NCBI GenBank assembly: GCA_030694425.1
Contig: JAUXYI010000012.1
Span: 1 to 64,000 of the forward strand
Length of the DNA stretch: 64,000 nt
Source of the DNA: Thermodesulfovibrionia bacterium
Lineage (GTDB): Bacteria > Nitrospirota > Thermodesulfovibrionia > UBA6902 > BMS3Bbin08
Direction of reading: 5' to 3'
Shown here piece after piece: positions 1 to 8,931 of this stretch. A model generated the notes under the pieces. The model was not told the DNA's origin, made no database searches, and was given only the letters and a program-made list of their open reading frames with translations. A program made the translations under genes and the position numbers. The first letter of the stretch is position 1. Each line of letters opens with the position of its first letter.

Positions 1-892
1 GAACAGCGTCATCTGTAAATCTCTTAATCAGTTTCCCATGCTCTTTTGTAAGCGCAGTGCCAAGCGGAGCCACTGTGTTTGGGAATCCATGCATATGAGT
101 TGTTATAACATCAATATACCCTTCTACAAAAATTACAAAGCCGTTTTTTTTAATTGAATCTTTTGCAAGGTTAATTCCGTAAAGCACCCTGCTTTTATTA
201 AAAATAGGCGTCTCGGGCGAATTCAAATATTTCGGCATGGAATCATCCATAACCCTGCCGCCAAACGCAATAAGTTCGCCCATTGTATTAAAAATAGGGA
301 AGATAATTCTGTCCCTGAAAGTGTCGTAACAACCCTTTGCACCCTGTATAATAAGTCCGGCTTTTTTAATTGCTTCTATTTTATAACCTTTATTCTTGAG
401 TTTAGAAAATAATGCATCCCATTTATCAGGGGCATATCCAAGAGAAAAGAGTTTTTGCGCCTCTTCGTTTATCCCCCTCTCCTTCAGATAATTCTTTGCC
501 TTTAAATTTTGTTTCAGGTTTTCCTGATAAAAAATACAGGAATCCCTGTATAAATTAAGCAGAACCCCTTTCTCCTCTACAAACACCGTATCTTTCCGGG
601 ATTTCTGAAGCATTACCCCTGCCTTCTTGGCAAGGATATTAAGGGATTCATTAAATGACAGGTTTTCATATTTAGTAAGAAATGTAAAAATATCTCCTCC
701 GCTTCCACAGCCAAAGCAGTGATATATCTGTTTCGTCGGGCTTACCATAAAGGAAGGTGTTTTTTCTGAGTGGAAAGGGCAGAGACCTCTCCAGTTTTGG
801 CCTGCTTTTTTTAGTGGGATATATTCTGATATTACATCAACAATATCTAATCTGCTTTTTATCTCTTCAAGGGTAGAATTATAAGAAGACAT
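1..892 (-). CDS. dnaG: DNA primase DnaG (N-terminal part, runs off window start)
   Basis: Reverse strand from ATG at 892 reads MSSYNSTLEEIKSRLDIVDVISEYIPLKKAGQNWRGLCPFHSEKTPSFMVSPTKQIYHCFGCGSGGD, the CHC2 zinc-finger primase N-terminus; downstream of rpsU/yqeY. Confidence 0.95.
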   Translation of the reverse strand, partial: MSSYNSTLEEIKSRLDIVDVISEYIPLKKAGQNWRGLCPFHSEKTPSFMVSPTKQIYHCFGCGSGGDIFTFLTKYENLSFNESLNILAKKAGVMLQKSRKDTVFVEEKGVLLNLYRDSCIFYQENLKQNLKAKNYLKERGINEEAQKLFSLGYAPDKWDALFSKLKNKGYKIEAIKKAGLIIQGAKGCYDTFRDRIIFPIFNTMGELIAFGGRVMDDSMPKYLNSPETPIFNKSRVLYGINLAKDSIKKNGFVIFVEGYIDVITTHMHGFPNTVAPLGTALTKEHGKLIKRFTDDAV

Positions 893-958
893 GATAAATA
901 TTAATTGTAAAATTCAAAATGTATCCCGACTATTCGGGATGATTTTTGAATTTTTATT

Positions 959-1915
959 TTAGTCTCTACTAAATCTTCTGTAGCCTGAACATGGAAGAAC
1001 TTCTAAAAAATCTGTCTTTTGTATCTCATCAAACATTAAATTCATGCCTAAATTATCGCTTGAAATATGTCCGGCTAATACTGCGTTCATATGATGCTTC
1101 TCTGCCTCTTTTCTGTGGTCCTCGCTGAGATGCATCACCACAATCGTGTTAACACCTGAATTCACAAGATTTTCAAAGATATCCTTAGCGCCTTCAGTGC
1201 CGCCGGTCATATCAACGAAAATTTTGCCCGCTCTTCTGTCCTTTGAGCCGAGAAGAATCTTCGGTCCTGCATTGTTCTTTGCAGCCTCTCTATATTCAGG
1301 AATCTCTTTTAATATCTTCGTTATATCCTCCAGAGTATCAGGTTTTTTCTCATCAAAGACCTGCTGGAGATAAGTTGCAACCATGTTGTCCGCAGGGGTA
1401 TGCACACAAAGAAAAAGAACGTTAAGGAGCTTTGCAACATCCACAGCCCTTGTATGATTCACGGGAGACAACCTCCTTTCAACCTCTTTAATCCTGTCCT
1501 CAAGGAGGCTTTCCGCAACATTTATTGGAACACCGAATTTGTTTAATATATCCGCCTGCATATGCATAACCTCATAAAAATTTGCATATGCCTTTCCTTC
1601 CGGATGATGTGATATAACAAGGTCAATTTTTTGCCCTTTTGATGAAAGCCTGTCCGCAAGAAGTATCTCAGCCATTTCCATATCAATTCCTACAAGGGCG
1701 GTCTTTACGTCTTCATCACCGGTTCCATTAAGAATCCTTGTATCAGCATAAGGGTTTGCAAGACTTTCTGTATCAAAAAATTCCTTTTCATCTTCTTTCA
1801 TATTTTCATAGGTCTTTACCCTTTTTTCAAGTGTCTTCTTAACCGCCTCTTTACCTCTCGGGTCTTTTTCAATGCCCTTAGCTACAACAGTCTCGTATAT
1901 CTTCCTTAATAACAC
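959..1915 (-). CDS. NIF3-like (NGG1p-interacting factor/DUF34) family protein
   Basis: ORF 318 aa; GIDMEMAEILL..DLVISHHPEG and C-terminal HHMNAVLAGHISSDNLGMN resemble Nif3-like metal-binding motifs. Confidence 0.6.
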   Translation of the reverse strand: MLLRKIYETVVAKGIEKDPRGKEAVKKTLEKRVKTYENMKEDEKEFFDTESLANPYADTRILNGTGDEDVKTALVGIDMEMAEILLADRLSSKGQKIDLVISHHPEGKAYANFYEVMHMQADILNKFGVPINVAESLLEDRIKEVERRLSPVNHTRAVDVAKLLNVLFLCVHTPADNMVATYLQQVFDEKKPDTLEDITKILKEIPEYREAAKNNAGPKILLGSKDRRAGKIFVDMTGGTEGAKDIFENLVNSGVNTIVVMHLSEDHRKEAEKHHMNAVLAGHISSDNLGMNLMFDEIQKTDFLEVLPCSGYRRFSRD

Positions 1916-1925
1916 TTATCCCCCT

Positions 1926-2378
1926 CTACGAGCCATCGGCTAATAGATTTTTAACAAGTTTGCTGACGAGTTTACCGTCAACCTGTCCCTTTACTTTTGC
2001 CATAACAAACTTCATGACTTTACCTGTATCTTTTTGGCTGCCTGCGCCAATTTCTTTTATCGCATCTTCTATTATCACCTTAAGTTCTTCCTCTGTAAGC
2101 TGACGAGGCATGTATGACTTGATTATAGACAGCTCCCTGGTTTCTTTTTCAACAAGGTCCTGTCTGTTAGCTCTTGAAAACTGCTCTATTGATTCTTTTC
2201 TCTGTCTCGCAAGAGACAGGAGGACGCCGTTTATCTCTTCATCGCCAAGAGGGGTTCCTTTTTCTATCTCTTTGTTTTTGATTGCTGCCTTAATCATTCT
2301 GATAACTGAAAGGGCATCCTTTTCACCAGCTTTTAAGGTTTTTTTTAAATCTTCTGACAGTCTCTCGGAGAGATGCAT
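1926..2378 (-). CDS. GatB/YqeY domain-containing protein
   Basis: 150 aa, LSEDLKKTLKAGEKDALSVIRMIKAAIKNKEIEKG...; typical rpsU-yqeY-dnaG neighbourhood. Confidence 0.9.
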   Translation of the reverse strand: MHLSERLSEDLKKTLKAGEKDALSVIRMIKAAIKNKEIEKGTPLGDEEINGVLLSLARQRKESIEQFSRANRQDLVEKETRELSIIKSYMPRQLTEEELKVIIEDAIKEIGAGSQKDTGKVMKFVMAKVKGQVDGKLVSKLVKNLLADGS

Positions 2379-2380
2379 TT

Positions 2381-2581
2381 TTATCTCTGTGTAAACTTAA
2401 CTCTATTTTTAACCGCTTTTTTTCTGGCAGCAATAGATTTTTTCTTTTTCCTTACGCTTGGCTTATCATAATGCTCTCTTCTTTTAATTTCAGAAAGTAT
2501 CCCTTCTCTTTCACACTGTTTTTTAAATTTTTTCAGAGCATTTTCAAAGGATTCGTTTCCGCCAACCCTGACTATGGGCAT
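2381..2581 (-). CDS. rpsU: 30S ribosomal protein S21
   Basis: 66 aa [48 protein letters not shown]. Confidence 0.95.
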   Translation of the reverse strand: MPIVRVGGNESFENALKKFKKQCEREGILSEIKRREHYDKPSVRKKKKSIAARKKAVKNRVKFTQR

Positions 2582-2769
2582 CTATTTTCACCCCCCTCTC
2601 ACTATAACTGTTTGATTAATATACCCTTTAAAAACTATTTAATCAAGGGCTTTGATAAATAATGTCAAGCCAATTTAGAAATGTCCTAATTTTTACCAAA
2701 ATAGAAATGTCCGCTTTTCATGTTATTGCTTTAATACTTAATACAGGAGAGGTATTCCCGCTTATTTTT

Positions 2770-2849
2770 CTGTCATTCTCCCGATGCTTCGGGATTCGGA
2801 ATCTTTCTTTAAAGAAAGATGTCCCGAAAGCTTTCGGGACATGACAGAC
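2770..2849. repeat. Short nested palindromic repeat (tgtcattc...gacatgacaga)
   Basis: Internal dyads cccgatgcttcggg, tctttctttaaagaaaga and gtcccgaaagctttcgggac; related copy at 19518-19581. Confidence 0.7.
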
Positions 2850-2867
2850 AGAAGAACAAAAAAGCAA

Positions 2868-3798
2868 AAAAGGGGTCAGGTCTTTACTTTTACTATTTAT
2901 CATTTACAATCCTGCTTATTGTCGTATAATACAACTCAAGATAATCTGCAATCTCTTTTTGACTGTAACCATATCTGTTAATCGCTTCTTTTATCTGTTT
3001 ATTCCTATCTTTTCTATTCAACAACATTTCTTCCTTAAAGATTTCCTTAAGTGCAGGTCTATTTATGTATCTTTGGCTTTTCGGTATTTCTTTAATGTCC
3101 TCATGTCCTTTTACATATCCAATTAGCTTTTCTACAAACTCATCACTTCCAAGGATGCTCTGACCCTTCACGTCTTCCCATATCCTCTTCTCTCCTATCC
3201 CTGCCTCTATAAATCCCTTATATTTCCTCTCCGCTGTCCTTTTCTGTTTTGCAAACTGACCTAATATCCAGCCTGTTGTCAAACATGGATGTGCCTTTTC
3301 TATCCCAACTGTTGCACGGTAACTGCTCCATGTCCATTCTTCAGGTCTCTTTACAGATTTTGCTCGAACAGGGTTTAATACTACATACTTGCAAACCTCA
3401 AGTAAATGACTCTCTTTCTGTATAAGTATCGCCTTGTATCTGCCCTGAAGTATATGACCTGCTCTCTTATGTCTTCTATTAAATGTTTGCGTATAAACTC
3501 CATTTAATTGTCTCATCCCTTTTGAGAGATTGCCATCAGGTGTTTCTATGACAAGATGGTAATGATTATTCATCAAGCAATAAGCGTGGCATATCCAGTT
3601 GTACCTCTTGTTTACTTTATGAAGTATATCAAGAAAGACACTGCGGTCTGCGTCGTCTTTAAAAATGGGTTTCTTCTCATTGCCTCTTGATGTGACATGA
3701 TACAATGCCCCATCATATTCGATTCTTAACGGTCTCGCCATGAAATATATTATGCATATTTAAAATAAAATAGCAAGATTAAAGACCTGACCCCTTTT
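2868..3798. mobile_element. REP-associated (Y1) tyrosine transposase unit with flanking 18-bp inverted repeats
   Basis: aaaaggggtcaggtcttt at 2868-2885 is the exact reverse complement of aaagacctgacccctttt at 3781-3798, enclosing the transposase ORF. Confidence 0.8.
2893..3741 (-). CDS. REP-associated tyrosine transposase (Y1_Tnp domain) with C-terminal HTH
   Basis: MARPLRIEYDGALYHVTSRGNEKKPIF...CLMNNHYHLVIETPDGNLSKGMRQLNGVYTQTFNRRH (HUH-type NHYHLV) and C-terminal YGYSQKEIADYLELYYTTISRI HTH. Confidence 0.92.
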   Translation of the reverse strand: MARPLRIEYDGALYHVTSRGNEKKPIFKDDADRSVFLDILHKVNKRYNWICHAYCLMNNHYHLVIETPDGNLSKGMRQLNGVYTQTFNRRHKRAGHILQGRYKAILIQKESHLLEVCKYVVLNPVRAKSVKRPEEWTWSSYRATVGIEKAHPCLTTGWILGQFAKQKRTAERKYKGFIEAGIGEKRIWEDVKGQSILGSDEFVEKLIGYVKGHEDIKEIPKSQRYINRPALKEIFKEEMLLNRKDRNKQIKEAINRYGYSQKEIADYLELYYTTISRIVNDK

Positions 3799-3832
3799 CT
3801 CTTTTCTCCTGTGACAATATCTATTGATACTG

Positions 3833-4078
3833 TTATGTGGTTTTTTTATTTTCTTCATCTCCGAATATTTTATTTAATACAATCAAAACTTGTTTGTTTG
3901 TCATCCAGCCTTTCTCTACAAAAATTTCCCCTAATAACTTATGGGGCCTATGGGCAATATCATCATCTACTTGTTCATCTAAACCCTTTTTTAACTGTTC
4001 TCTGGTTATAAAACCCAATTCAACTGCTACCTGTCCAAAACGGGGACAGTATTTATAATAGCCTTTTGGAGACGACAT
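3833..4078 (-). CDS. Small protein resembling a GspE/MshE N-terminal-like domain
   Basis: 81 aa; FGQVAVELGFITREQLKKGLDEQ...LLGEIFVEKGWMTNKQV follows the two-repeat LG.iLve.GlIt..ql pattern. Confidence 0.5.
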   Translation of the reverse strand: MSSPKGYYKYCPRFGQVAVELGFITREQLKKGLDEQVDDDIAHRPHKLLGEIFVEKGWMTNKQVLIVLNKIFGDEENKKTT

Positions 4079-4183
4079 TTTTTTATCCTTTCTTCTTAAC
4101 TTAATATTTATTTATTGTAACCTAAATTTTCATTAATGGTAACATTAATTATTTTCTTCAAAAAGACAATGACAAGTTTAAAC

Positions 4184-4221
4184 AAAAAAGGGGGTCCCGA
4201 TTTTGTCGGGACCCCCTTTTT
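4184..4221. terminator. Intrinsic terminator hairpin
   Basis: aaaaaagggggtcccgattttgtcgggacccccttttt. Confidence 0.8.
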
Positions 4222-4241
4222 GAAATTATTCCTGAATAATC

Positions 4242-4312
4242 TTAGTGCTGATATTTAAGAGGGAAATGCTCGTGTGCCTTTTTAAGGTTCTCTTTGAAAT
4301 TGAATTTATATA
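4242..4312 (-). pseudogene. 3' fragment of a multihaem cytochrome c gene (paralogue of 58518-59099)
   Basis: Reverse strand encodes YKFNFKENLKKAHEHFPLKYQH*, near-identical to the C-terminus YKWDFKERLKNTHEHFPLKYKH* of the 58518 gene; the post-stop sequence is also similar. Confidence 0.75.
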
Positions 4313-4314
4313 AT

Positions 4315-4514
4315 GGGTATCTTTTGCTTGATGAGCCACTATCGTCACTCCATGAAGGGATGAAGAGGGAGTTGTGGTTTTTAATCAAAGAATTACAGCA
4401 GAGATACGGACTCACCATTGTGATGGTCACCCACGACATGGAGGAGGCATTCTTTCTTGGCGACAGGATAAGCGTGATGATAGATGGTGTTATACGCCAG
4501 ACAGGAACAATAAA
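4315..4514 (+). pseudogene. 3' fragment of an ABC-transporter ATPase gene
   Basis: YLLLDEPLSSLHEGMKRELWFLIKELQQRYGLTIVMVTHDMEEAFFLGDRISVMIDGVIRQTGT has Walker B, D-loop and H-loop, but no Walker A or LSGGQ. Confidence 0.75.
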
Positions 4515-4524
4515 TAAAAGGAAT

Positions 4525-4560
4525 AAAAAAAGGGGGAAAAACTTCGCCCCCTCTTTTTTT
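4525..4560. terminator. Intrinsic (bidirectional) terminator
   Basis: aaaaaaagggggaaaaacttcgccccctcttttttt between converging ORFs. Confidence 0.7.
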
Positions 4561-4579
4561 ACAATTTTTCTATTTAGAA

Positions 4580-5452
4580 TTAAATTTTCTTATTGAATTT
4601 CTTTCTTCCGTACAAAGCAAGACCTATAAGTCCGCTTCCAAGAAGCAAAATTGTGCCCGGTTCAGGCACCTGTCCTCCGCCTCCGCCGTCATCTTCCCAT
4701 GTCACGTCATGCGAGCCGGGGTTATTATCCAGATCTGTATTCAGAGTAGTAACAACCCTGGTAGATTTACCACCGCTCTGTGCATAAGTAACAAGCGCCA
4801 TAGCATCAAAGTGCACCCAGTCATATCCCGTTAATTGAAATTTAACGGTCTTGATTTGCCCGCGACCTGAGCCGGATGAGCCGCATCCCTCACCACTTTC
4901 GCAAAAGTCCGGAACCACTTCTATTTCAGCAAAACTTCCAATGTCAAAAAACAAGAAATCTGAAATCTCTGCTTTCACCGGGTCATGTTCATTCGGGAAG
5001 AAACTCATATCATCAGAGATATAAAATGGAGAAATATTGCCATAACCTAAATCAATTGTTAAAGAACCGGAACTTCCGTCTGGAACCGAGGCAAGAAGTA
5101 TTGCCCCCCTGCCGGCAAAATCAGATGGAAACGGAGTTTTACCATCAGAAAAATCCGTCCAATCAAAGCCCTGTGTACCAGGAGTAATTGTGGGGGTTGT
5201 TGATAAATCCAAAGGATCTGTATACTGACCGCCGATAAAGAGATCTTTTGGGCCAAAGGCTCCGGCAACAAAAATTGTATTGCCTGATGTACGAGCTGTA
5301 TCTGTCTCGGTTGGGTTGATTAAATTAGACTGGTAGTCTGCATAAGCGCCTGAATCTCCTGCGCCTGCCGGTGCGCCTACTTGAAGGGTGGGTACAGCAT
5401 AAGTCGTTGCTGCCATACCTAAAATTAAGATAAAAGTTATTAATTTTTTCAT
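4580..5452 (-). CDS. PEP-CTERM sorting domain-containing secreted protein
   Basis: Signal peptide MKKLITFILILGMAATTYAVP and C-terminal VPEPGTILLLGSGLIGLALYGRKKFNKK. Confidence 0.9.
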   Translation of the reverse strand: MKKLITFILILGMAATTYAVPTLQVGAPAGAGDSGAYADYQSNLINPTETDTARTSGNTIFVAGAFGPKDLFIGGQYTDPLDLSTTPTITPGTQGFDWTDFSDGKTPFPSDFAGRGAILLASVPDGSSGSLTIDLGYGNISPFYISDDMSFFPNEHDPVKAEISDFLFFDIGSFAEIEVVPDFCESGEGCGSSGSGRGQIKTVKFQLTGYDWVHFDAMALVTYAQSGGKSTRVVTTLNTDLDNNPGSHDVTWEDDGGGGGQVPEPGTILLLGSGLIGLALYGRKKFNKKI

Positions 5453-5688
5453 TTTATTTCTCCTTATTGATACAACTATTTATTAATATTAAAGCAATTT
5501 CTATGCCAAAATGTAACTAATTGATTTTACTATATACTATAACAGCAAAGTATATAGTAATATTAAAAGTGTAAGCTTTTCCGACTAAAAAGTCAAGAAA
5601 ATTCGACATAAAAGTAAAAAAATCCGACACACCTATTTAAAACATACAATTTGTTATACGATTCTTAATTATCCTAAAAACGGCAGTT

Positions 5689-5821
5689 AGCCGCTGATTT
5701 GCGCAGATTGACACGGATTTTTCAATGAGTTACAAGAAGTTCATATTTCACCTTATTGGTGAAGTATGAAATAAGCATAACTTTTTGTTCTATCGGTTTT
5801 TATCTGCGTTTATCTGCGGCC
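5689..5821. repeat. Nested inverted repeat of the '(c)gcagattnacacggatt' type
   Basis: gccgctgatttgcgcagattgacacggatt ... atcggtttttatctgcgtttatctgcggc, with inner arms ttcatatttcacc/ggtgaagtatgaa. Confidence 0.6.
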
Positions 5822-5870
5822 AAATGCTTTTTATAGGATTATACATTAGATTAACTGAAAATCATAACCC

Positions 5871-6797
5871 GTGATTTATTTTAATTTGACATACAAGGGG
5901 CGATTATTTAATCTAATTACTGTGTTTAAATTTTTCTTTAAAAAACTCCGCATATTTAATTATTTTCTTATTGCATTTGTTTTTTTTACAGTTCTTTTTT
6001 TTATCAGAAACATAATCAGCGCTAATTTTACAAAAAAGGTATTACAGCCATCTGAAAAACAAAATGAAACAAACACTGCCATCGCAAAAATTAAAGATAT
6101 TATGAGCTATGCTCTTATTCTTGAGCAAAATCCTTTTGGGCACCCTGCAAAATTAGTTTCCTTAACCGGTGAGCCTAAAGCTGAAAAAAGCGCTTCTTTA
6201 TCAGAACTCATATTAGTAGGTACGGCGGTAGGTCCCAAAAATCTCAGTTATGCAATTTTTGAAGATAAATCACATCCCGACGTTTCAGGACAAGAAGTTT
6301 TTAAATATGGAACGAATGTTTATGGACATGGGACCCTTACAAGAATAGAAAAAGAATGGGTTGAATTAACACAAGGGATAAATACATATAAAATACATTT
6401 TATAGAAACACAGGTAAATGAACTGCATGTAAAAAACATAGAATCTCCACAAACTTCATTTGCTAAAAAAATCGGGGAAAAAGAATACCTGCTTGACCAG
6501 CGAAAAGTCCAGCAGGCGCTTAACAGTCCTGAACAGATACTGACTGATGCAAGACTTTTGCCTAATATAAAAAACGGCGTTCAAGAAGGATTTAGCATCT
6601 CGGAGGTAAAACCGGGAGGGATCTATGAAAGCCTCGGACTCAGAAACGGAGACATCTTATTAAGGATAAACAACCTTGAAATATCAAAACCTGAAGTTGC
6701 TATGCAGGCGATGTCTGCGCTGAGAGGAATGAACACAGTCAATCTTGATATAATAAGAAACAGCGTAAAAATGACAATGAGCTATCAGATAAGATAA
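5871..6797 (+). CDS. gspC: Type II secretion system protein GspC (PDZ-like C-terminus)
   Basis: Single TM segment, then LVGTAVGPKNLSYAIFED...; C-terminal PDZ GFSISEVKPGGIYESLGLRNGDILLRINN; first gene of gsp operon. Confidence 0.85.
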   Translation: MIYFNLTYKGRLFNLITVFKFFFKKLRIFNYFLIAFVFFTVLFFIRNIISANFTKKVLQPSEKQNETNTAIAKIKDIMSYALILEQNPFGHPAKLVSLTGEPKAEKSASLSELILVGTAVGPKNLSYAIFEDKSHPDVSGQEVFKYGTNVYGHGTLTRIEKEWVELTQGINTYKIHFIETQVNELHVKNIESPQTSFAKKIGEKEYLLDQRKVQQALNSPEQILTDARLLPNIKNGVQEGFSISEVKPGGIYESLGLRNGDILLRINNLEISKPEVAMQAMSALRGMNTVNLDIIRNSVKMTMSYQIR

Positions 6798-6806
6798 TAA
6801 ACAAGG

Positions 6807-6977
6807 ATGCGGGATGAAGGTATTATTATACAAGAGCTTGATGAGACCGCTTACTGGCTTGAACTTTTACTTGAAACAAAGATAAACTGTAGCAGTGAAT
6901 TAAAATCTTTACTTTCCGAAACAAATGAACTAATAGCTATTTTTACTTCAATAATAAAAAAAGTTAAGAATAGGTAA
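6807..6977 (+). pseudogene. C-terminal remnant of a four-helix bundle (23S rRNA intervening-sequence protein-like) gene
   Basis: ATG at 6807, TAA at 6975-6977; MRDEGIIIQELDETAYWLELLLETKINCSSELKSLLSETNELIAIFTSIIKKVKNR matches the C-terminal pattern (ELDET.YWLELL...SETNEL.aIf) of the family. Confidence 0.7.
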
Positions 6978-6980
6978 GTC

Positions 6981-8906
6981 ATGAAAAAAAATTCTAAAAA
7001 AATATTGATACTTTCTTTTTTTCTGTTTTCCTCCTTCATCCTTCTTCCTTCATCCTTTCCGATTTGCTTTGCCGAAACCCAGAAACCTGAACAAAAAATT
7101 GCATTCAATTTTGTCGACGTAGAAATCCCTACGGTAATTAAATTTATAAGTGAAATCACGGGCAAAAATTTTATCTTTGACGAAGGGGTAAAAGGTAAGA
7201 TTACCATTATAGCTCCAACAAAATTATCCATTGAAGAATCTTTTGCATTATTTACCTCAGTCCTTGAGCTTAAGGGATTCACCGTAGTATTGCTTGGAAA
7301 TAATGTTTATAAGATTATCCCTTCTTCCATGGCAAAACAATCAGGAAAAATTTCAACAGTTGAAGAAGCTGCGGTTAACGAGGCATACATAACAAGGCTT
7401 CTGCCAATAGAACACATTAAGGCAAGCGAGGCTCTGCAATTTCTTCAGCCCCTTGTCTCAAAAAATGGCCATATCTCTTCATTCGGGCCAGGCAACCTTC
7501 TTCTTGTCGTTGACTCAGCGCTAAATATTGATAAGCTTATATCCATATTAAAAAAGATAGACCAACTTCCAACCCATGAAGAGCCCCCGGGCATAAACGT
7601 TTATCCCCTTGAAAATGCAGATGCAGCAGACATTGCAAAGGTTTTAGAGGAAATGATTAAAAGCACTCAATCTGTAAAAAGCCCCTCTCCTGCTCAACAA
7701 GCGCCGTTTTCATGGATAAGCATAACACCTGATAAGGCAACGAATTCCCTTATCATCGTGGCGCCCAGTAAAGATTATCAGAATATCATCCAGGTAATAA
7801 AAACTCTTGACAAGAGAAGGCGGCAGGTGTTTGTTGAGGCAATGATTATAGAAGCATCAATAGAAAAACTTAAAGACCTCGGAGCAAAATGGAGGGCAGC
7901 GGCAAAACATTCAGGAAAACCTATAGCAATAGGGGGACTCGGAACAATAAGTTCAACCACTATCCAGAATATAGTCAGTGGTCTTACTGGATTTACAGCA
8001 GGAGGAATGGGTAACTTTTTTGATATACCTATTACAACCATTAAATCAGACGGCACGCTTACTACATCAAATTTGACAGCGCCAGGATTTGCAGTGCTTT
8101 TCAGCATGAGTGATTTCAAAGGCACAATAAACGTTCTTTCAATGCCGCAGATACTTACTTCTGACAATGAAGAGGCAGAAATAGTGGTTGGGGAAAACGT
8201 TCCTTTTATATCAAAGAGAGAACGCGACATAACTACTACAAACACGGTTCTGAGTTCAATAGAGAGAAAAGATGTAGGAATAACCCTTAAGATTACCCCT
8301 CAGATAACTGAAGGCGACTATGTAAAACTTGATATGTATCAGGAAATCTCATCAGTCAAAGAAAGCGCAGAGACCATTCTTATTACAGTGGGACCCACAA
8401 CCTCCAAGCGTTCTACAAAAACGTCCGTTGTTGTCAGGGATGGTCAGACTGTAGTTATCGGAGGTCTTATGCAGGAAAAAGACGAGGAGAGCACTGAGAA
8501 ATTGCCTATCCTTGGAGACATACCGCTTTTAGGATGGCTTTTTAAGCATAAAAGCATATCAAAAAATAAGACAAATCTCCTTGTATTCCTCACGCCGCAT
8601 ATAGTTAAGGACTCTACGCAGCTTTCTAAAATAACAGATGAAAAAAACAAGGAATTTTCAATGAAAGAACAGTACTATATTGAAGGCGAACTCCTGCTTA
8701 AATACAAAGAAGGGATTTCAAAGGAGAAAGCGCTGGAAATAATATCGCAGCATGGCGCATCTGTGAAAGAATTTATTGAAGGAATAAATGTTTACCATAT
8801 AAAGCTCAGACCTGAACAGGAAGTAGAAAGCGCTGTTAAAGAGTTTTCATCCATACCAGAAGTTGAGTATGCAGAGCCAAATTATAAGATAAAAATCCAG
8901 AAATGA
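6981..8906 (+). CDS. gspD: Type II secretion system secretin GspD with C-terminal extension
   Basis: Secretin N0/N1 domains and C-terminal VVRDGQTVVIGGLMQEKDEESTEKLPILGDIPLLGWLFKHKSISKNKTNLLVFLTPHIV, followed by about 80 extra residues. Confidence 0.95.
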   Translation: MKKNSKKILILSFFLFSSFILLPSSFPICFAETQKPEQKIAFNFVDVEIPTVIKFISEITGKNFIFDEGVKGKITIIAPTKLSIEESFALFTSVLELKGFTVVLLGNNVYKIIPSSMAKQSGKISTVEEAAVNEAYITRLLPIEHIKASEALQFLQPLVSKNGHISSFGPGNLLLVVDSALNIDKLISILKKIDQLPTHEEPPGINVYPLENADAADIAKVLEEMIKSTQSVKSPSPAQQAPFSWISITPDKATNSLIIVAPSKDYQNIIQVIKTLDKRRRQVFVEAMIIEASIEKLKDLGAKWRAAAKHSGKPIAIGGLGTISSTTIQNIVSGLTGFTAGGMGNFFDIPITTIKSDGTLTTSNLTAPGFAVLFSMSDFKGTINVLSMPQILTSDNEEAEIVVGENVPFISKRERDITTTNTVLSSIERKDVGITLKITPQITEGDYVKLDMYQEISSVKESAETILITVGPTTSKRSTKTSVVVRDGQTVVIGGLMQEKDEESTEKLPILGDIPLLGWLFKHKSISKNKTNLLVFLTPHIVKDSTQLSKITDEKNKEFSMKEQYYIEGELLLKYKEGISKEKALEIISQHGASVKEFIEGINVYHIKLRPEQEVESAVKEFSSIPEVEYAEPNYKIKIQK

Positions 8907-8931
8907 AAATATATGGTGTTCCCAATATTTC

